This document shows, piece by piece, positions 15,459 through 25,348 of a stretch of DNA of 64,000 bases; the first letter of the stretch is position 1; every line of letters begins with the position of its first letter. This DNA comes from Marinobacter panjinensis (GTDB taxonomy: Bacteria > Pseudomonadota > Gammaproteobacteria > Pseudomonadales > Oleiphilaceae): assembly GCF_005298175.1 (NCBI RefSeq), contig NZ_SZYH01000001.1:2294001-2358000 (forward strand), read 5' to 3'. The position numbers and the translations under genes are program-made. The notes under the pieces are model-generated. The model made no database searches. It saw only the letters and a list, made by a program, of their open reading frames with translations, and had not been told where the DNA came from.

Positions 15459-16946
15459 ATGACACCCGAGCATTTTGCCGAGCTCGCCGAGGCCGGCTTT
15501 AACCGTATCCCTGTATACCGCGAAGTCCTCGCCGACCTGGATACGCCCCTTAGCACCTATTTCAAACTGGCCAGCGGCCCTTATTCCTACCTGTTCGAGT
15601 CCGTGCAGGGTGGCGAGAAGTGGGGCCGCTACTCCATCATCGGCTTGCCCAGTCGCGAAATCCTCAAGGTTTACGACCACGACATCACCATTACCCGCGA
15701 CGGCAAGGTAGTGGAGGAGACGACGGCGGACGATCCACTCGCCTTTGTGGAAGACTACCAGGCCCGCTTCAACGCGCCGGACCTGGACGAGTTGCCGCGC
15801 TTCAATGGCGGTCTGGTGGGCTACTTCGGCTACGACACCGTGCGCTATATTGAAAAGCGACTGCGCAAGCGTTGCCCTCCGGACAAGATCGGTACGCCCG
15901 ATATCCTGCTGATGGTATCCGACGAGGTGGTGGTGTTCGACAACCTGCGCGGCAAGCTGCATCTGATCGTCCATGCCGACCCCAGCCAGGAAGGCGCCTA
16001 TGAACAGGCTATGCAACGCATTGATGAGTTGGAGTCGCGACTGCACCGCCAGACTGCCAACGCACCCCGTACCCCGGAGCACCTGCGCGGCAAGACGGTG
16101 GACGAGAGCGACTTCATCTCCGGCTTTAACCAGGAAAAGTTCGAAGCGGCTGTCGGCAAGATCAAGGAATACGTGCTGGACGGCGATGTGATGCAGACCG
16201 TCATCTCCCAGCGCATGTCGATTCCGTTCGAAGCGCCTCCGCTGAACCTTTATCGCTCACTGCGGGTGCTGAACCCTTCCCCCTACATGTATTTCCTGGA
16301 CCTGGAGGACTTCCACATCGTCGGCTCCTCGCCGGAAATCCTGGCCCGGGTGGAAGACGAGGAAGTCACCGTGCGCCCCATCGCGGGCACCCGCAAACGC
16401 GGCGCCACCGATGCCGAGGACAAGGCCCTGGAAGCCGAGTTGCTGGCCGACCCCAAGGAAATTGCCGAGCACCTGATGCTGATCGACCTGGGCCGCAACG
16501 ACGCCGGCCGGGTATCGGAAACCGGCACGGTGAAACTGACCGACAAGATGATCGTGGAACGTTACTCCCACGTGATGCACATCGTCTCCAACGTCACCGG
16601 CCGCCTGAAAGAGAACACCAGCTGCCTGGATGTCCTGCGTGCCACCCTGCCCGCCGGCACCCTGAGCGGCGCCCCGAAAATCCGCGCCATGGAAATCATT
16701 GATGAACTGGAGCCGGTGAAACGGGGTGTTTACGGCGGCGCCGTGGGCTACCTGTCGTTCAACGGCAACATGGATACCGCCATTGCCATCCGCACCGCCG
16801 TGATCAAGGACAACACCCTGCATATCCAGGCCGGCGCCGGCGTGGTGGCCGATTCGGTGCCCCGCCTCGAGTGGAAGGAAACCATGAACAAGGGCCGCGC
16901 GATCTTCCGTGCGGTGGCCATGACCTACAACGATTTCGACCACTGA
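15459..16946 (+). CDS. trpE: Anthranilate synthase component I
   Basis: TrpE turns chorismate and ammonia into anthranilate, the first step of tryptophan synthesis. The 495-residue protein has the feedback-site region [18 protein letters not shown] near 45-62, [35 protein letters not shown] and [19 protein letters not shown]. The ATG has AGGA upstream. It follows the trpL leader and is 16 bases ahead of trpG, so both subunits are made from one message. In P. aeruginosa trpE and trpG are separated by the pyocin cluster. Confidence 0.97.
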   Translation: MTPEHFAELAEAGFNRIPVYREVLADLDTPLSTYFKLASGPYSYLFESVQGGEKWGRYSIIGLPSREILKVYDHDITITRDGKVVEETTADDPLAFVEDYQARFNAPDLDELPRFNGGLVGYFGYDTVRYIEKRLRKRCPPDKIGTPDILLMVSDEVVVFDNLRGKLHLIVHADPSQEGAYEQAMQRIDELESRLHRQTANAPRTPEHLRGKTVDESDFISGFNQEKFEAAVGKIKEYVLDGDVMQTVISQRMSIPFEAPPLNLYRSLRVLNPSPYMYFLDLEDFHIVGSSPEILARVEDEEVTVRPIAGTRKRGATDAEDKALEAELLADPKEIAEHLMLIDLGRNDAGRVSETGTVKLTDKMIVERYSHVMHIVSNVTGRLKENTSCLDVLRATLPAGTLSGAPKIRAMEIIDELEPVKRGVYGGAVGYLSFNGNMDTAIAIRTAVIKDNTLHIQAGAGVVADSVPRLEWKETMNKGRAIFRAVAMTYNDFDH

Positions 16947-16962
16947 GGCGGAGGGACAGATT

Positions 16963-17544
16963 ATGTTGCTGATGATCGATAACTACGATTCCTTCACCTA
17001 CAACGTGGTGCAGTACCTCGCGGAGCTGGGTGCAGATGTTCATGTGTACCGCAATGACGAAATTACGGTAGAGGAAATCGAGGCCCTGAAGCCGGAGCGC
17101 CTGGTGATCTCCCCGGGGCCCTGCACGCCCAACGAGGCGGGCATTTCCATGGCCGCCATCCGCCACTTTGCCGGCAAGCTGCCGATCCTGGGCGTGTGCC
17201 TGGGCCACCAGGCCATCGGGCAGGTGTATGGCGGCAAGGTGATCCGCGCCGGGCGGGTGATGCACGGCAAGGTGTCACCGGTGTATCACAACGACCAGGG
17301 CGTGTTCCGTGGCCTGAGCAATCCATTGCAGGCAACTCGCTATCACAGCCTGGTGATCGACAAGGAAAGCTTGCCGGATTGCCTGGAAGTGACTGCCTGG
17401 ACTCGCAATGAGGATGGCTCCGTGGAAGAAATCATGGGCGTTCGACACAAGACTTTGCCCATTGAGGGGGTTCAATTCCACCCTGAGTCTATTATGACTG
17501 AGCAAGGGCACGAGCTACTGCGCAACTTTCTGAAGACAAAATAA
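16963..17544 (+). CDS. trpG: Anthranilate synthase component II (glutamine amidotransferase)
   Basis: TrpG splits glutamine and passes ammonia to TrpE. The 193-residue class I amidotransferase has [10 protein letters not shown], the oxyanion [11 protein letters not shown], the catalytic Cys79 in [11 protein letters not shown], and the His-Glu pair in [17 protein letters not shown] at 16951-16955 sits well placed before the ATG. It lies between trpE and trpD with gaps of 16 and 11 bases. Many such subunits also serve 4-amino-4-deoxychorismate synthase; whether this one does cannot be told. Confidence 0.96.
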   Translation: MLLMIDNYDSFTYNVVQYLAELGADVHVYRNDEITVEEIEALKPERLVISPGPCTPNEAGISMAAIRHFAGKLPILGVCLGHQAIGQVYGGKVIRAGRVMHGKVSPVYHNDQGVFRGLSNPLQATRYHSLVIDKESLPDCLEVTAWTRNEDGSVEEIMGVRHKTLPIEGVQFHPESIMTEQGHELLRNFLKTK

Positions 17545-17555
17545 GAGGCCAACAC

Positions 17556-18584
17556 ATGGACATGAAAGAAGCACTCAACCGCATTGCCTCGAATCTGGAC
17601 CTGTCCACCGAGGAAATGAAGGACGTTATGCGCATCGTCATGAAAGGCGAAGCCACCGATGCGCAGATCGGGGCTTTTCTGATGGGCCTGCGCCTGAAAA
17701 GTGAAACCATCGACGAAATTACCGGTGCCACCGAAGTCATGCGTGAGTTGGCAACCAGAGTGACCGTCAACGCCGAGCCGCTGGTGGATATCGTGGGCAC
17801 CGGTGGTGACGGAGCTAACCTGTTCAACGTTTCCACTGCCGCTTCTTTTGTGGTGGCTGCCGCTGGCGGGTTTGTGGCCAAGCATGGTAATCGTGCGGTC
17901 TCTTCCAAGAGCGGCAGCGCGGATCTGCTGGAAAATCTCGGGATCAACCTGCAGATGAAACCCGAAGAAGTCGCACGCTGTGTGGAAGAGATTGGCGTCG
18001 GCTTCATGTTCGCCCCGGCTCACCACGGCGCCATGAAACACGCCATTGGCCCGCGCAAGGAGCTGGGTTGCCGTACCATTTTCAATATCCTCGGCCCCAT
18101 GACCAACCCGGCCAGCGTCAAGCGCCAGTTGATCGGTGTGTTCACGAAAGAGCTGTGCCGCCCCATGGCAGAGGTTCTGCAACGATTGGGCGCCGAACAC
18201 ATCATGGTTGTGCACTCGAAAGACGGGCTGGACGAAATCAGCCTGGCCAGTTCCACGTACGTTGCGGAGCTTAAAAACGGCGAGGTCACGGAGTACGAAA
18301 TCACCCCGGAAGATCTTGGCATCAAGAGCCAGGCTCTTGTCGGACTGACCGTGGATACGGCCGAGGATTCACTGAAACTGATCCGGGCCGCCTTCGGCCG
18401 TGGTCACGATGAAACGGCCGAAAAAGCCCGCGACCTGATTGCCCTGAACTCTGGCGCAGCCATCTACGTTGCCGGGTTGGCCAGAACTCCCCGGGAAGGC
18501 GTGGAGATGGCCCTGGATGCCATGGGCTCCGGCCTGGCCGCCGGCAAGATGTCTGAGCTGGCTGACTTTTCCCAGTGTTTCTGA
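17556..18584 (+). CDS. trpD: Anthranilate phosphoribosyltransferase
   Basis: TrpD moves a phosphoribosyl group from PRPP to anthranilate. The 342-residue protein has the PRPP loop [20 protein letters not shown] near 76-95, [33 protein letters not shown] and [10 protein letters not shown], all family signatures. It lies 11 bases after trpG and 12 before trpC in the trpEGDC operon. Confidence 0.97.
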   Translation: MDMKEALNRIASNLDLSTEEMKDVMRIVMKGEATDAQIGAFLMGLRLKSETIDEITGATEVMRELATRVTVNAEPLVDIVGTGGDGANLFNVSTAASFVVAAAGGFVAKHGNRAVSSKSGSADLLENLGINLQMKPEEVARCVEEIGVGFMFAPAHHGAMKHAIGPRKELGCRTIFNILGPMTNPASVKRQLIGVFTKELCRPMAEVLQRLGAEHIMVVHSKDGLDEISLASSTYVAELKNGEVTEYEITPEDLGIKSQALVGLTVDTAEDSLKLIRAAFGRGHDETAEKARDLIALNSGAAIYVAGLARTPREGVEMALDAMGSGLAAGKMSELADFSQCF

Positions 18585-18596
18585 AACGGGCCTGAT

Positions 18597-19409
18597 ATGA
18601 CTGACAGACATTTGGATAAGACTCCCACCATTCTGCGGAAAATCGTTGACCGGAAATGGGAGGAGATTGGTGAGCGGAAACCGAAAGTTTCCATTGCAGA
18701 TCTGAAAGCCATGGCGGGCGACCAACCGCCTGCACGTGGTTTCGCTGACGCTCTGCGGACACGAATTAACGCAAGAACTCCCGCTGTGATTGCCGAGATT
18801 AAAAAGGCCTCCCCCAGCAAAGGCATTCTCCGCGATCCCTTTGTGCCTGAAGCTATCGCCGAAAGCTACGAAAAGGGCGGCGCGGCCTGCCTGTCCGTGC
18901 TCACTGACAAAGATTTCTTTCAGGGCCACGAAGACTACCTGAAAGCTGCCCGTGCCGCCTGCAGCCTGCCAGTGATCCGCAAGGACTTCATGGTAGCGCC
19001 GTATCAGGTCTATGAGAGCCGGGCTATTGGTGCGGATTGCATCCTGTTGATCGCCGCCTGCCTGACCAGAGATCAGATGCAGGAACTGGAAGGCATCGCC
19101 CACGAAATCGGGCTGGATGTGCTGGTGGAGGTTCACGACGGCGAGGAGATGGACGATGCCCTCACGCTGAAAACTCCGCTGGTGGGCATCAACAACCGCA
19201 ACCTGCACACCTTCGACGTCTCTCTGGATACCACATTCGACCTGCACCAACGGATTTCCACAGATCGCCTGACGATCACAGAAAGTGGCATCATGACCCG
19301 TGACGATGTCGAGACCATGACCAGTCGCGGCATCTATGGCTTCCTGGTAGGCGAGTCCTTTATGCGGGCTGAGGAACCTGGCGACAAACTGCAAGAGCTG
19401 TTTTTTTAA
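18597..19409 (+). CDS. trpC: Indole-3-glycerol phosphate synthase
   Basis: TrpC closes the indole ring from carboxyphenylamino-deoxyribulose phosphate. The 270-residue single-function TIM barrel has [17 protein letters not shown] (active-site Glu and Lys), [32 protein letters not shown] and [10 protein letters not shown]. It is not fused to TrpF. The operon seems to end here: the gene finishes in a run of T, and the next gene points the other way. trpF, trpB and trpA are elsewhere, as in Pseudomonas. Confidence 0.97.
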   Translation: MTDRHLDKTPTILRKIVDRKWEEIGERKPKVSIADLKAMAGDQPPARGFADALRTRINARTPAVIAEIKKASPSKGILRDPFVPEAIAESYEKGGAACLSVLTDKDFFQGHEDYLKAARAACSLPVIRKDFMVAPYQVYESRAIGADCILLIAACLTRDQMQELEGIAHEIGLDVLVEVHDGEEMDDALTLKTPLVGINNRNLHTFDVSLDTTFDLHQRISTDRLTITESGIMTRDDVETMTSRGIYGFLVGESFMRAEEPGDKLQELFF

Positions 19410-19468
19410 GAGTGCTGACTCAGAAGCCGATTCAGGCCGGGCCTACCAGCTGGCCTGTGTACCCAGAG

Positions 19469-20083
19469 TCACTTACCAGATTCAGCCAAAGCCTCCTGCA
19501 ACAGCGCCAACAAATGCGCTGGCATCCCTTCGGCCAGCTTCAGCGCAGCCTCATGCCCCCGCGCGGACATCTTGCTCCAGGTTCTGCGGACAATGCGTAG
19601 CCATTTTTCCCGGTCATAATCGGCATTCTGTTCGTAGAAATCCGCAAAGTAACGCTCCAGGAATACCATACAGGCCACGTCTTCCAGCAACTGGGTGTCC
19701 TCGTCCTTGCGCAACTCCCGCTTGGTCAGAATGGTTTCAACCCGCGCGCACTCCGCTTTCGGGTACCCGCACGCCAGCATGATCTCCGCTGCCCGCCGAC
19801 CATGCATCCTGCCACAGGCTTGGCGCCATTCGTAATAGGCCTTGCGCCCTTCCGGGAAGTCACCGCGAGGCATGGTCCAGCGCTCGATATGCTGGGCCCG
19901 GCACGCAATCTGCATCCGTTCTGACGGCTCAGGCTCAAGATCGTACAGCCACCGGGTCATATGCAGGCTGTAGGCGTACTCTTTCGGGAGCAGATCCTTA
20001 CCAACCTGCTCCTGGTTAGGGTCTGCCTGGTTGGCCTGGTCGATTGCCTCCAGGGCGCACTGTAATGGCGGGAGCTGTGTCAT
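19469..20083 (-). CDS. DUF4202 domain-containing protein
   Basis: The 204-residue protein carries AIDQANQADPNQE at the start, SLHMTRWLYDLEP, AARAQHIERW-like (ACRAQHIERWTMPR), RMHGRRAAEIML and LEDVACMVFLERYF, which fit the DUF4202 family of unknown function. The histidine and aspartate pattern recalls an HD-type metal fold, but this is inference. It is convergent with trpC and divergent from the diguanylate cyclase gene, so it is probably transcribed alone. It begins the stretch that separates trpC from vfr. Confidence 0.8.
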   Translation of the reverse strand: MTQLPPLQCALEAIDQANQADPNQEQVGKDLLPKEYAYSLHMTRWLYDLEPEPSERMQIACRAQHIERWTMPRGDFPEGRKAYYEWRQACGRMHGRRAAEIMLACGYPKAECARVETILTKRELRKDEDTQLLEDVACMVFLERYFADFYEQNADYDREKWLRIVRRTWSKMSARGHEAALKLAEGMPAHLLALLQEALAESGK

Positions 20084-20299
20084 GGGCCAGTAACCTGTTC
20101 CTTAAGCGTGAATTGCCGGGTTGTTGAAAAGAAGGGCTTCATTCTAGCGTGCCGGAGACACCCTCTCTACCACCGATGATCATCCTCTGGCTTGTTATCC
20201 TACTCCATGTAGGTACACCCTTTACTGCATTGCTTTATGCAACCACTTCCTTAAAGATCGCGATAAAGAACAATCAAGAATCGAAAGAGTAGTTCCACT

Positions 20300-21433
20300 A
20301 TGAAACTTTCAGGGCCAGCGATCCCGGAGAAGTGGCAACCTGCCTACGAAGCTCACCTGCAGGCCCTGGAAAGCAAAGTTGCCGTGGTGGCCGCCTGGCT
20401 GCTGCTGATTACCGTGTTCATTTACCAGTTTTCCCATCCTCTGCGTAACGTCCACAGCTCAGAATTACTGGGTATTGAGTTTCTGCTCCGATTACCCGTC
20501 ATTCTGACATCATCGATGACTCTGGTCGGGCATTATCTGGGTGGCTTCCGTTGGCCCAGTCGGTATTTTCTAAGGTTGATGGGGCTGTCCGTTATGGCAA
20601 TGATTCTGTCCATGCTACTGCTTTATCTGAAAACCGGTACCTCAGGGCTTTATCAGATCAGCAATGGCCTGGTGATCAGTTTCTTTGGTGTGTCAGTACT
20701 GGCCGTAAGGGGCATCAAAGAATGGGCGTTGCTGTTCCTGCTTCCCCTGGGGCTGTTTGCCGGTGCAGCCGCATCTCTGGGCATCGCCTTCACGGATATC
20801 CTGCCACTGTTTTTCGACCCTCTGATGATGATGCTCATCGGCATAATAGTGATGGAAGCCCTGCGAAGAGTGCTTACCAGTGAATTCGAAGCCCGCCAGA
20901 CGCTCGGGGAAATGGCCGCAACGGACCAGTTAACCGGGCTACTGAACCGGCGGGCGATATGGCCACTGCTGAATCATGAGCTGCAACATGCACAGAGGGC
21001 CGGCACACCGTTCAGTCTGATCCTCGGTGACCTCGACCTGTTCAAAAAGGTGAATGATGTCTTTGGGCATGATGCCGGAGACCTGGTGCTCCAGGAGACC
21101 GCAAGACGACTTGAAGGTGCGCTAAGGCGGCAGGACGCACTCTGCCGCTGGGGCGGAGAGGAACTGCTGATATTGTTGCCGGACACCGACAGCGCTGGCG
21201 CCCAGGAAGCTGCGGAAAAGCTCCGGGCCTCCATGGCGGATTCAACCATTGCAGCAGGCGACAACCGTATTCATCAGACCATCAGCCTGGGTGTCGCCAG
21301 CTTTCAGAATGGCGATGACATCGACGCCGTTGTCAGCCGGGCTGATGAAGCCCTTTACCGTGCCAAGCACAAAGGGCGAAACCGGGTCGAAATCGCCGGA
21401 TCGGCTGATGCAATGCCTGCTGTCAGTGATTAA
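20300..21433 (+). CDS. Membrane-bound diguanylate cyclase (GGDEF domain)
   Basis: The 377-residue protein has six or so hydrophobic segments between about 25 and 190, then a GGDEF domain from about 205. Signatures are TDQLTGLLNRRA, LGDLDLFKKVNDVFGHDAGD and the active loop CRWGGEELLILL. Five residues before the loop lies RRQD, an RxxD inhibitory site, so product inhibition is expected. GGEEL has Leu where Phe is usual, a mild change. It should make cyclic di-GMP at the inner membrane in response to an unknown signal. Its stop codon overlaps that of the convergent GST gene. Confidence 0.9.
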   Translation: MKLSGPAIPEKWQPAYEAHLQALESKVAVVAAWLLLITVFIYQFSHPLRNVHSSELLGIEFLLRLPVILTSSMTLVGHYLGGFRWPSRYFLRLMGLSVMAMILSMLLLYLKTGTSGLYQISNGLVISFFGVSVLAVRGIKEWALLFLLPLGLFAGAAASLGIAFTDILPLFFDPLMMMLIGIIVMEALRRVLTSEFEARQTLGEMAATDQLTGLLNRRAIWPLLNHELQHAQRAGTPFSLILGDLDLFKKVNDVFGHDAGDLVLQETARRLEGALRRQDALCRWGGEELLILLPDTDSAGAQEAAEKLRASMADSTIAAGDNRIHQTISLGVASFQNGDDIDAVVSRADEALYRAKHKGRNRVEIAGSADAMPAVSD

Positions 21434-22047
21434 ACCTGGGCGGAAGGGCGCTGCTTGATGCGATCGTACCAGGCCTGGAGATTGGTCTGCTCAGGCTTGA
21501 TGCGGATATCTACCACGCGGGCAAATGCCACTGACGTAAAGGCATTGATGTCGGCGGCCGTAAAACGGTCACAGCAGATGTATTCCCTTCCGTCCAGCTG
21601 CTTATCAAGGAAGTGCAGGAACTTTTCCACACTGGTTCGGCACTCCTCACCCCATTCCTTGATTGGGTTCATCCGGTCCTTGAAATAACCGGTGGTGTGC
21701 TGGAAACACATACCCGTAGGCATGGAGAGGGAGAACTCGATCCAGCGCAGCCACTGTTCCACCAACGCTTTTTCCAATGGCGTATCACCCAGCAGGCTCG
21801 GCGTGTCCGGGTAACTTTCCTCAAAGTAACGGCAGATGGCCATGGTTTCGGAGATACAGGTACCGTCATCCAGCTCCAATACCGGTACTTTCTTCATCGG
21901 GTTCCTGGCCGCGTACTCCGGTGTCAGGTTCTCGCCTTTCAGGAGATCGATCTCAACGAACTCCGCCTTGTCCAACAATCCCTTTTCAGACATGAACATA
22001 CGTACCCTGCGCGGGTTCGGGGCGGTTTTGGTCTCAAGAATTTTCAT
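21430..22047 (-). CDS. Glutathione S-transferase family protein
   Basis: The 205-residue protein has a thioredoxin-like N-half (APNPRRVRMFMSEKGL, then KKVPVLELDDGTCISETMAICRYFEE, the glutathione-binding cis-Pro and SE-type motif) and a helical C-half ending near FTAADINAFTSVAFARVVDI. It resembles bacterial GSTs of the Ure2-like group. ATG 22047 is preferred; an upstream in-frame ATG at 22062 would add five residues. The stop codon overlaps that of the cyclase gene. The substrate is unknown. Confidence 0.85.
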   Translation of the reverse strand: MKILETKTAPNPRRVRMFMSEKGLLDKAEFVEIDLLKGENLTPEYAARNPMKKVPVLELDDGTCISETMAICRYFEESYPDTPSLLGDTPLEKALVEQWLRWIEFSLSMPTGMCFQHTTGYFKDRMNPIKEWGEECRTSVEKFLHFLDKQLDGREYICCDRFTAADINAFTSVAFARVVDIRIKPEQTNLQAWYDRIKQRPSAQV

Positions 22048-22137
22048 TGTTCCGGGCTCCATACATCATCATGGGTAAACACCGATAAATCGTATAGGAG
22101 AGTGACGCGGAAGAACAGTTGCGTCAAGCAACCGCAA

Positions 22138-22872
22138 TTATCGCGGCAACCAGCTTTTCATCTGGCGGATAATCCACTCCGGGTCATCCAGCGGAAGGTC
22201 GTGGCCGGCTGTGGGATGCACTTTCAGGGTCCACTGCCAGCGCTGCTCGAGCGCTTCACTGCATTTCCAGTGAACAACGCGATCGCCCTTGCTGGCCAGT
22301 AACAAAGCGTCTGGCAGGGGCCGTTCCGGTTGCAGCCTGAACCGGGCGGCGGCTTTCAGTTGGGCCCAGGCAGTGCGGAAATTGACCGGGCGCTGGCGTT
22401 GTATGCTGTACCAGTGCTTCATGGTGTCCAGGCCGACTGGCCGGTTGCAGCTCAGCCGCAGGATATCCGCCTCGCGATCAAACAGTTCACGCCGGCACAG
22501 CAAACGCGCAATGCGGGGCCATGCCCCCGGCCTCATCCTGTGCCAGGGCCTGCTGAACCCGGAGCTGGTGTTGATCAATACCAGGTTCTGGATTTCTCCC
22601 GCAGGTACATGCTGGGCCCAGTCCAGCGCGACCATTCCGCCCATGGAAAGTGCCAGCAAGCTGTAGGGGCCAGGAATATGTTCGACACTGTGTCGGACTT
22701 TCTCACGAATGGCCGCTATGCTCTCCGGACAGGGGTCATTGAAGTGCACGCCAGTACCGGGAAGGTCCACCAGATGAAACTGCTGTCCCGGAAAAGCATC
22801 TGCAAGCAGCCGTGGAAACGCTCCCCAGTGTGACTGCTCCCGGGTGAGTCCACGCAACAGAATCCAGTGCAT
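22138..22872 (-). CDS. Alpha/beta hydrolase (BioH-like fold)
   Basis: The 244-residue protein begins MHWILLRGLTREQSHWG and shows FHLVDLPGTG, the nucleophile elbow LLALSMGGMVALDWAQ (Ser in SMGG), the acid SKGDRVVHW and the terminal PTAGHDLPLDDPEWI with its His. These make a full catalytic triad of a serine hydrolase or esterase. The overall look recalls BioH, but the elbow is LSMGG and no biotin genes are near, so pimeloyl-ACP esterase activity is not claimed. It lies 2 bases after the M14 peptidase gene and is co-transcribed with it. Confidence 0.8.
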   Translation of the reverse strand: MHWILLRGLTREQSHWGAFPRLLADAFPGQQFHLVDLPGTGVHFNDPCPESIAAIREKVRHSVEHIPGPYSLLALSMGGMVALDWAQHVPAGEIQNLVLINTSSGFSRPWHRMRPGAWPRIARLLCRRELFDREADILRLSCNRPVGLDTMKHWYSIQRQRPVNFRTAWAQLKAAARFRLQPERPLPDALLLASKGDRVVHWKCSEALEQRWQWTLKVHPTAGHDLPLDDPEWIIRQMKSWLPR

Positions 22873-22874
22873 TG

Positions 22875-23975
22875 TCAGTAATGGTCCCTGTACCAGTGTG
22901 CGATAGCGGCTTCCCTAAGCATGGACTCGGCTTCTCCGTGCGGCAACCAGTTTTCATGATTGGCTGCGGCACTGAGGAGGAAATCGATAAAGGTCAGGTG
23001 ACTTCTCAATACCCGGCGATGCCGGTGAGGAACCAGGGGATTGAAGAATCCGTCCAGGCGCAGTAACTGTCTCGGACGTTTCTTGATCCAGCGCCAGGAG
23101 CCCAACTCGAGAGTGAGGGGAATAAACGCCCCTTCGCCGCTGCGGTTAATCTTTTTATAGAAGTAATCCCATAGATCACCGTGGGTCAGGTAGTGACGGG
23201 ACTGGGGCTCGAAGCGATAGTTGTGTTCCGGCCACGCCTGTTCCCAGATCAACTTCAGGGCCATCACCGATGCAAGCCGTCGCATGGGCCGCCGGCGATA
23301 GGCATAGGGAAACCAGATCTGATCCTGCCAGCCAAAGCCTGAGTGGCAGTCCAGTGCAACACTGAAGGGACGGCCAGGCAAGAGTTCCGAGATCACGGAT
23401 TCCAGGGCCTGGTTTTCTGCTTCCATGCCCTGCTCGGGATCCCCGATGAACCATGGCAGGCGCGGTGAAAACCGCTGCCCGCCCAACAGGAAGGCGCTGC
23501 GATCCTGGGCCGTGATGGGCGCGTTGCGCATCAGGTCGACCCCATTGGGATTGCTGCGCTGGTTCAGGTACATGCCACCCGGGTTCAGTATCGGTAGCAG
23601 AGTGACCCGGACTTTCTGCAGCAAAGCCTGAAGGTGGCTGTCCCAGGAAATCCGCGCGAGCAGGTTACGTAGCCAGGCCATCACCACTTCACTCCCGATA
23701 CGCTCGAGGCCGTGCACGCCCCCAACCAGCAAGACCACCGGCGCGGCTGGCGAACCACTGCCGAGATCAACCCGATAGATCGGCAGGCCGAGCTCTTTCA
23801 GGCCAACCCGCGCGAGCGTGCTCACTGAAACCCCACCCGGCGCCTCTGCCAGTATACGTTCCAGGCGAACCATCTCCGGCAGAAAGGTTCTCAGCAGGTG
23901 TCGCTGGCGGCTATTGCGGCGGGACTGTTCCGTGGGAACCGCAGAATGGGGGGTCAATTCGCGTAATTCAGTCAT
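22875..23975 (-). CDS. M14 family zinc carboxypeptidase-like protein
   Basis: The 366-residue protein has the zinc motif GGVHGLERIGSEVV (His and Glu ligands) near 90-105, LLPILNPGGMYLNQRSNPNGVDLMRN, a third ligand in ALDCHSGFGWQDQ, and the catalytic Glu in LTLELGSWRW. These are the features of M14 metallopeptidases. ATG 23975 (MTELRELTP) has GGAGAA upstream and no signal peptide; a longer frame to 24080 is less likely. It is followed by a hydrolase gene with only 2 bases between them. The substrate, perhaps a peptide or amidated metabolite, is unknown. Confidence 0.85.
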   Translation of the reverse strand: MTELRELTPHSAVPTEQSRRNSRQRHLLRTFLPEMVRLERILAEAPGGVSVSTLARVGLKELGLPIYRVDLGSGSPAAPVVLLVGGVHGLERIGSEVVMAWLRNLLARISWDSHLQALLQKVRVTLLPILNPGGMYLNQRSNPNGVDLMRNAPITAQDRSAFLLGGQRFSPRLPWFIGDPEQGMEAENQALESVISELLPGRPFSVALDCHSGFGWQDQIWFPYAYRRRPMRRLASVMALKLIWEQAWPEHNYRFEPQSRHYLTHGDLWDYFYKKINRSGEGAFIPLTLELGSWRWIKKRPRQLLRLDGFFNPLVPHRHRRVLRSHLTFIDFLLSAAANHENWLPHGEAESMLREAAIAHWYRDHY

Positions 23976-24153
23976 GGGGTTCTCCGGTCTCGGACAACCC
24001 TTCAAGCTACTGCAGAATTGCTTCAGTTCGTTGACAGTGCAGCCAAAAAACCTGACGGCGTGTTCAGCTTGAGGCGACATTTTACATGAATGCCTTGTAA
24101 CTCACGCTCAGGGCGTTACTCTTACATATACGTAGTAACCGGGGTCATAGCAC

Positions 24154-24181
24154 TTGTCTTGTCCTTTGAAAGCGCTATATC
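24154..24181 (+). promoter_or_regulatory. Possible promoter of the glycine betaine transporter operon
   Basis: TTGTCT (24154-24159), a 16-base spacer and TATATC (24176-24181) lie about 90 bases ahead of proX. Each hexamer matches consensus at four of six places. A weak core promoter fits osmotic control, but that is inference. Confidence 0.35.
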
Positions 24182-24272
24182 AATCAGGCGTCTTCACTTC
24201 TCGAGAGGTCATCCGGACCACTCAAGCGGATGTATTTCCGCGTATTTTTAAAATCAACAAGGAGAACCAATC

Positions 24273-25241
24273 ATGCGAAAGCTAACGCCAGTCGCGCTGC
24301 TTTGCGCGATGTCCGTTCCTGCACTTGCCCAGGCCGATTGCGGTGAAGTATCAATCACCGAGATGGGCTGGGCGTCAAACGCCGTTGTGACCGGTGTTGC
24401 CAAATTCATCATGGAGCAGGGTTACGGTTGCGATGTAACGGTGGTTCCTTCTGATACCGTTCCGGCCGTTACCTCAGTTGCGGAAAATGGAGAGCCGGAC
24501 ATTGTTACCGAACTATGGCTCAACTCCGCCGGTGAAGCCTATCTGGAACTGGAAGAACAGGGCAAAATCGAGCGCGTAGCCGAAGTACTGGACCCGGGTG
24601 GTGTTGAAGGCTGGTGGATTCCTACCTATCTGGCCGAGAAGCACCCGGAACTGACCACCATAGAAGGGGTCATGGAAAATCCGGACCTGGTGGGCAACCG
24701 CTTTAACAACTGCCCGACCGGCTGGGGCTGCCGCGTGGTCAGTGACAACCTGATCAGAGCGCTCGATCTGGAAAGCTCCGGCATTGAGGTGTTCAACCAC
24801 GGTTCCGGCGAGACCCTGGCTTCATCCATGGCATCGGCGGTTCAGTCGGAAGAGCCCTGGTTTGGCTATTACTGGGGGCCCACCGTACCTCTCGGCAAGT
24901 ACGATATGACTCGGGTTGAGCTCGGTGAGTACAAGCCCGAGGTCCACACTCGCAATCAGACCCAGAACGCAGAGAATCCGGGCGTATCTGAGTTCCCTGC
25001 GGCAACGATCCTCACCTCCATCACCACCGACTTCAAGGAGCGAGAGCCGGAAGTGGCGGAAATGCTCAGCCACATGACCTTCAAGACGTCCACCATGAGC
25101 GCACTGTTGGCCTGGATGGATTCCAACAATGCCTCTGCTGAAGAAGCAGCCGTCTATTACCTGAGTAACAACAGCGATGAGTGGTCATCCTGGCTGAACG
25201 ATTCAGCGAGGGAACGCCTTGCTGAGGTGATGGGAGAGTAA
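24273..25241 (+). CDS. proX: Glycine betaine/proline ABC transporter substrate-binding protein
   Basis: The 322-residue precursor has a signal peptide (MRKLTPVALLCAMSVPALAQ, cut near 20) and a mature domain of the OpuAC family: ITEMGWASNAVVTGVAKFIMEQ, PDIVTELWLNSAG, GWWIPTYLAEKHPE and EEPWFGYYWGPTVPLGKYDM, rich in Trp and Tyr that form the aromatic cage for quaternary amines. GGAG lies before the ATG. It leads the proXWV operon and is followed by a strong hairpin. The choice of betaine over choline or carnitine is inferred. Confidence 0.88.
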   Translation: MRKLTPVALLCAMSVPALAQADCGEVSITEMGWASNAVVTGVAKFIMEQGYGCDVTVVPSDTVPAVTSVAENGEPDIVTELWLNSAGEAYLELEEQGKIERVAEVLDPGGVEGWWIPTYLAEKHPELTTIEGVMENPDLVGNRFNNCPTGWGCRVVSDNLIRALDLESSGIEVFNHGSGETLASSMASAVQSEEPWFGYYWGPTVPLGKYDMTRVELGEYKPEVHTRNQTQNAENPGVSEFPAATILTSITTDFKEREPEVAEMLSHMTFKTSTMSALLAWMDSNNASAEEAAVYYLSNNSDEWSSWLNDSARERLAEVMGE

Positions 25242-25256
25242 TCTCCTGCCTACCCT

Positions 25257-25283
25257 GACAGGGCCGGTCCTTCCGGCCCTGTC
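25257..25283 (+). terminator. Strong intercistronic hairpin between proX and proW
   Basis: GACAGGGCCGG (25257-25267) pairs perfectly with CCGGCCCTGTC (25273-25283) around a 5-base loop. No T-run follows, so full termination is unlikely. Hairpins of this kind after a binding-protein gene often shield its 3' end from decay and raise its yield over the permease genes. That role is inferred. Confidence 0.6.
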
Positions 25284-25348
25284 AACTCCGATACCGGGGA
25301 ACTCGAAACGAGCCTTACCAATTGAATGTGACGGGGAACTGACCGCCG

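Noticed and set aside
16257..16943. 228-codon open frame opposite trpE
   Set aside because: It is a shadow of the GC-rich trpE codons, with low-complexity Gly/His/Val content and no ribosome site.
19433..19457. CAGGCC ... GGCCTG inverted repeat after trpC as the trp terminator
   Set aside because: Only six pairs with a 13-base loop and no T-run after it; not strong enough to call.
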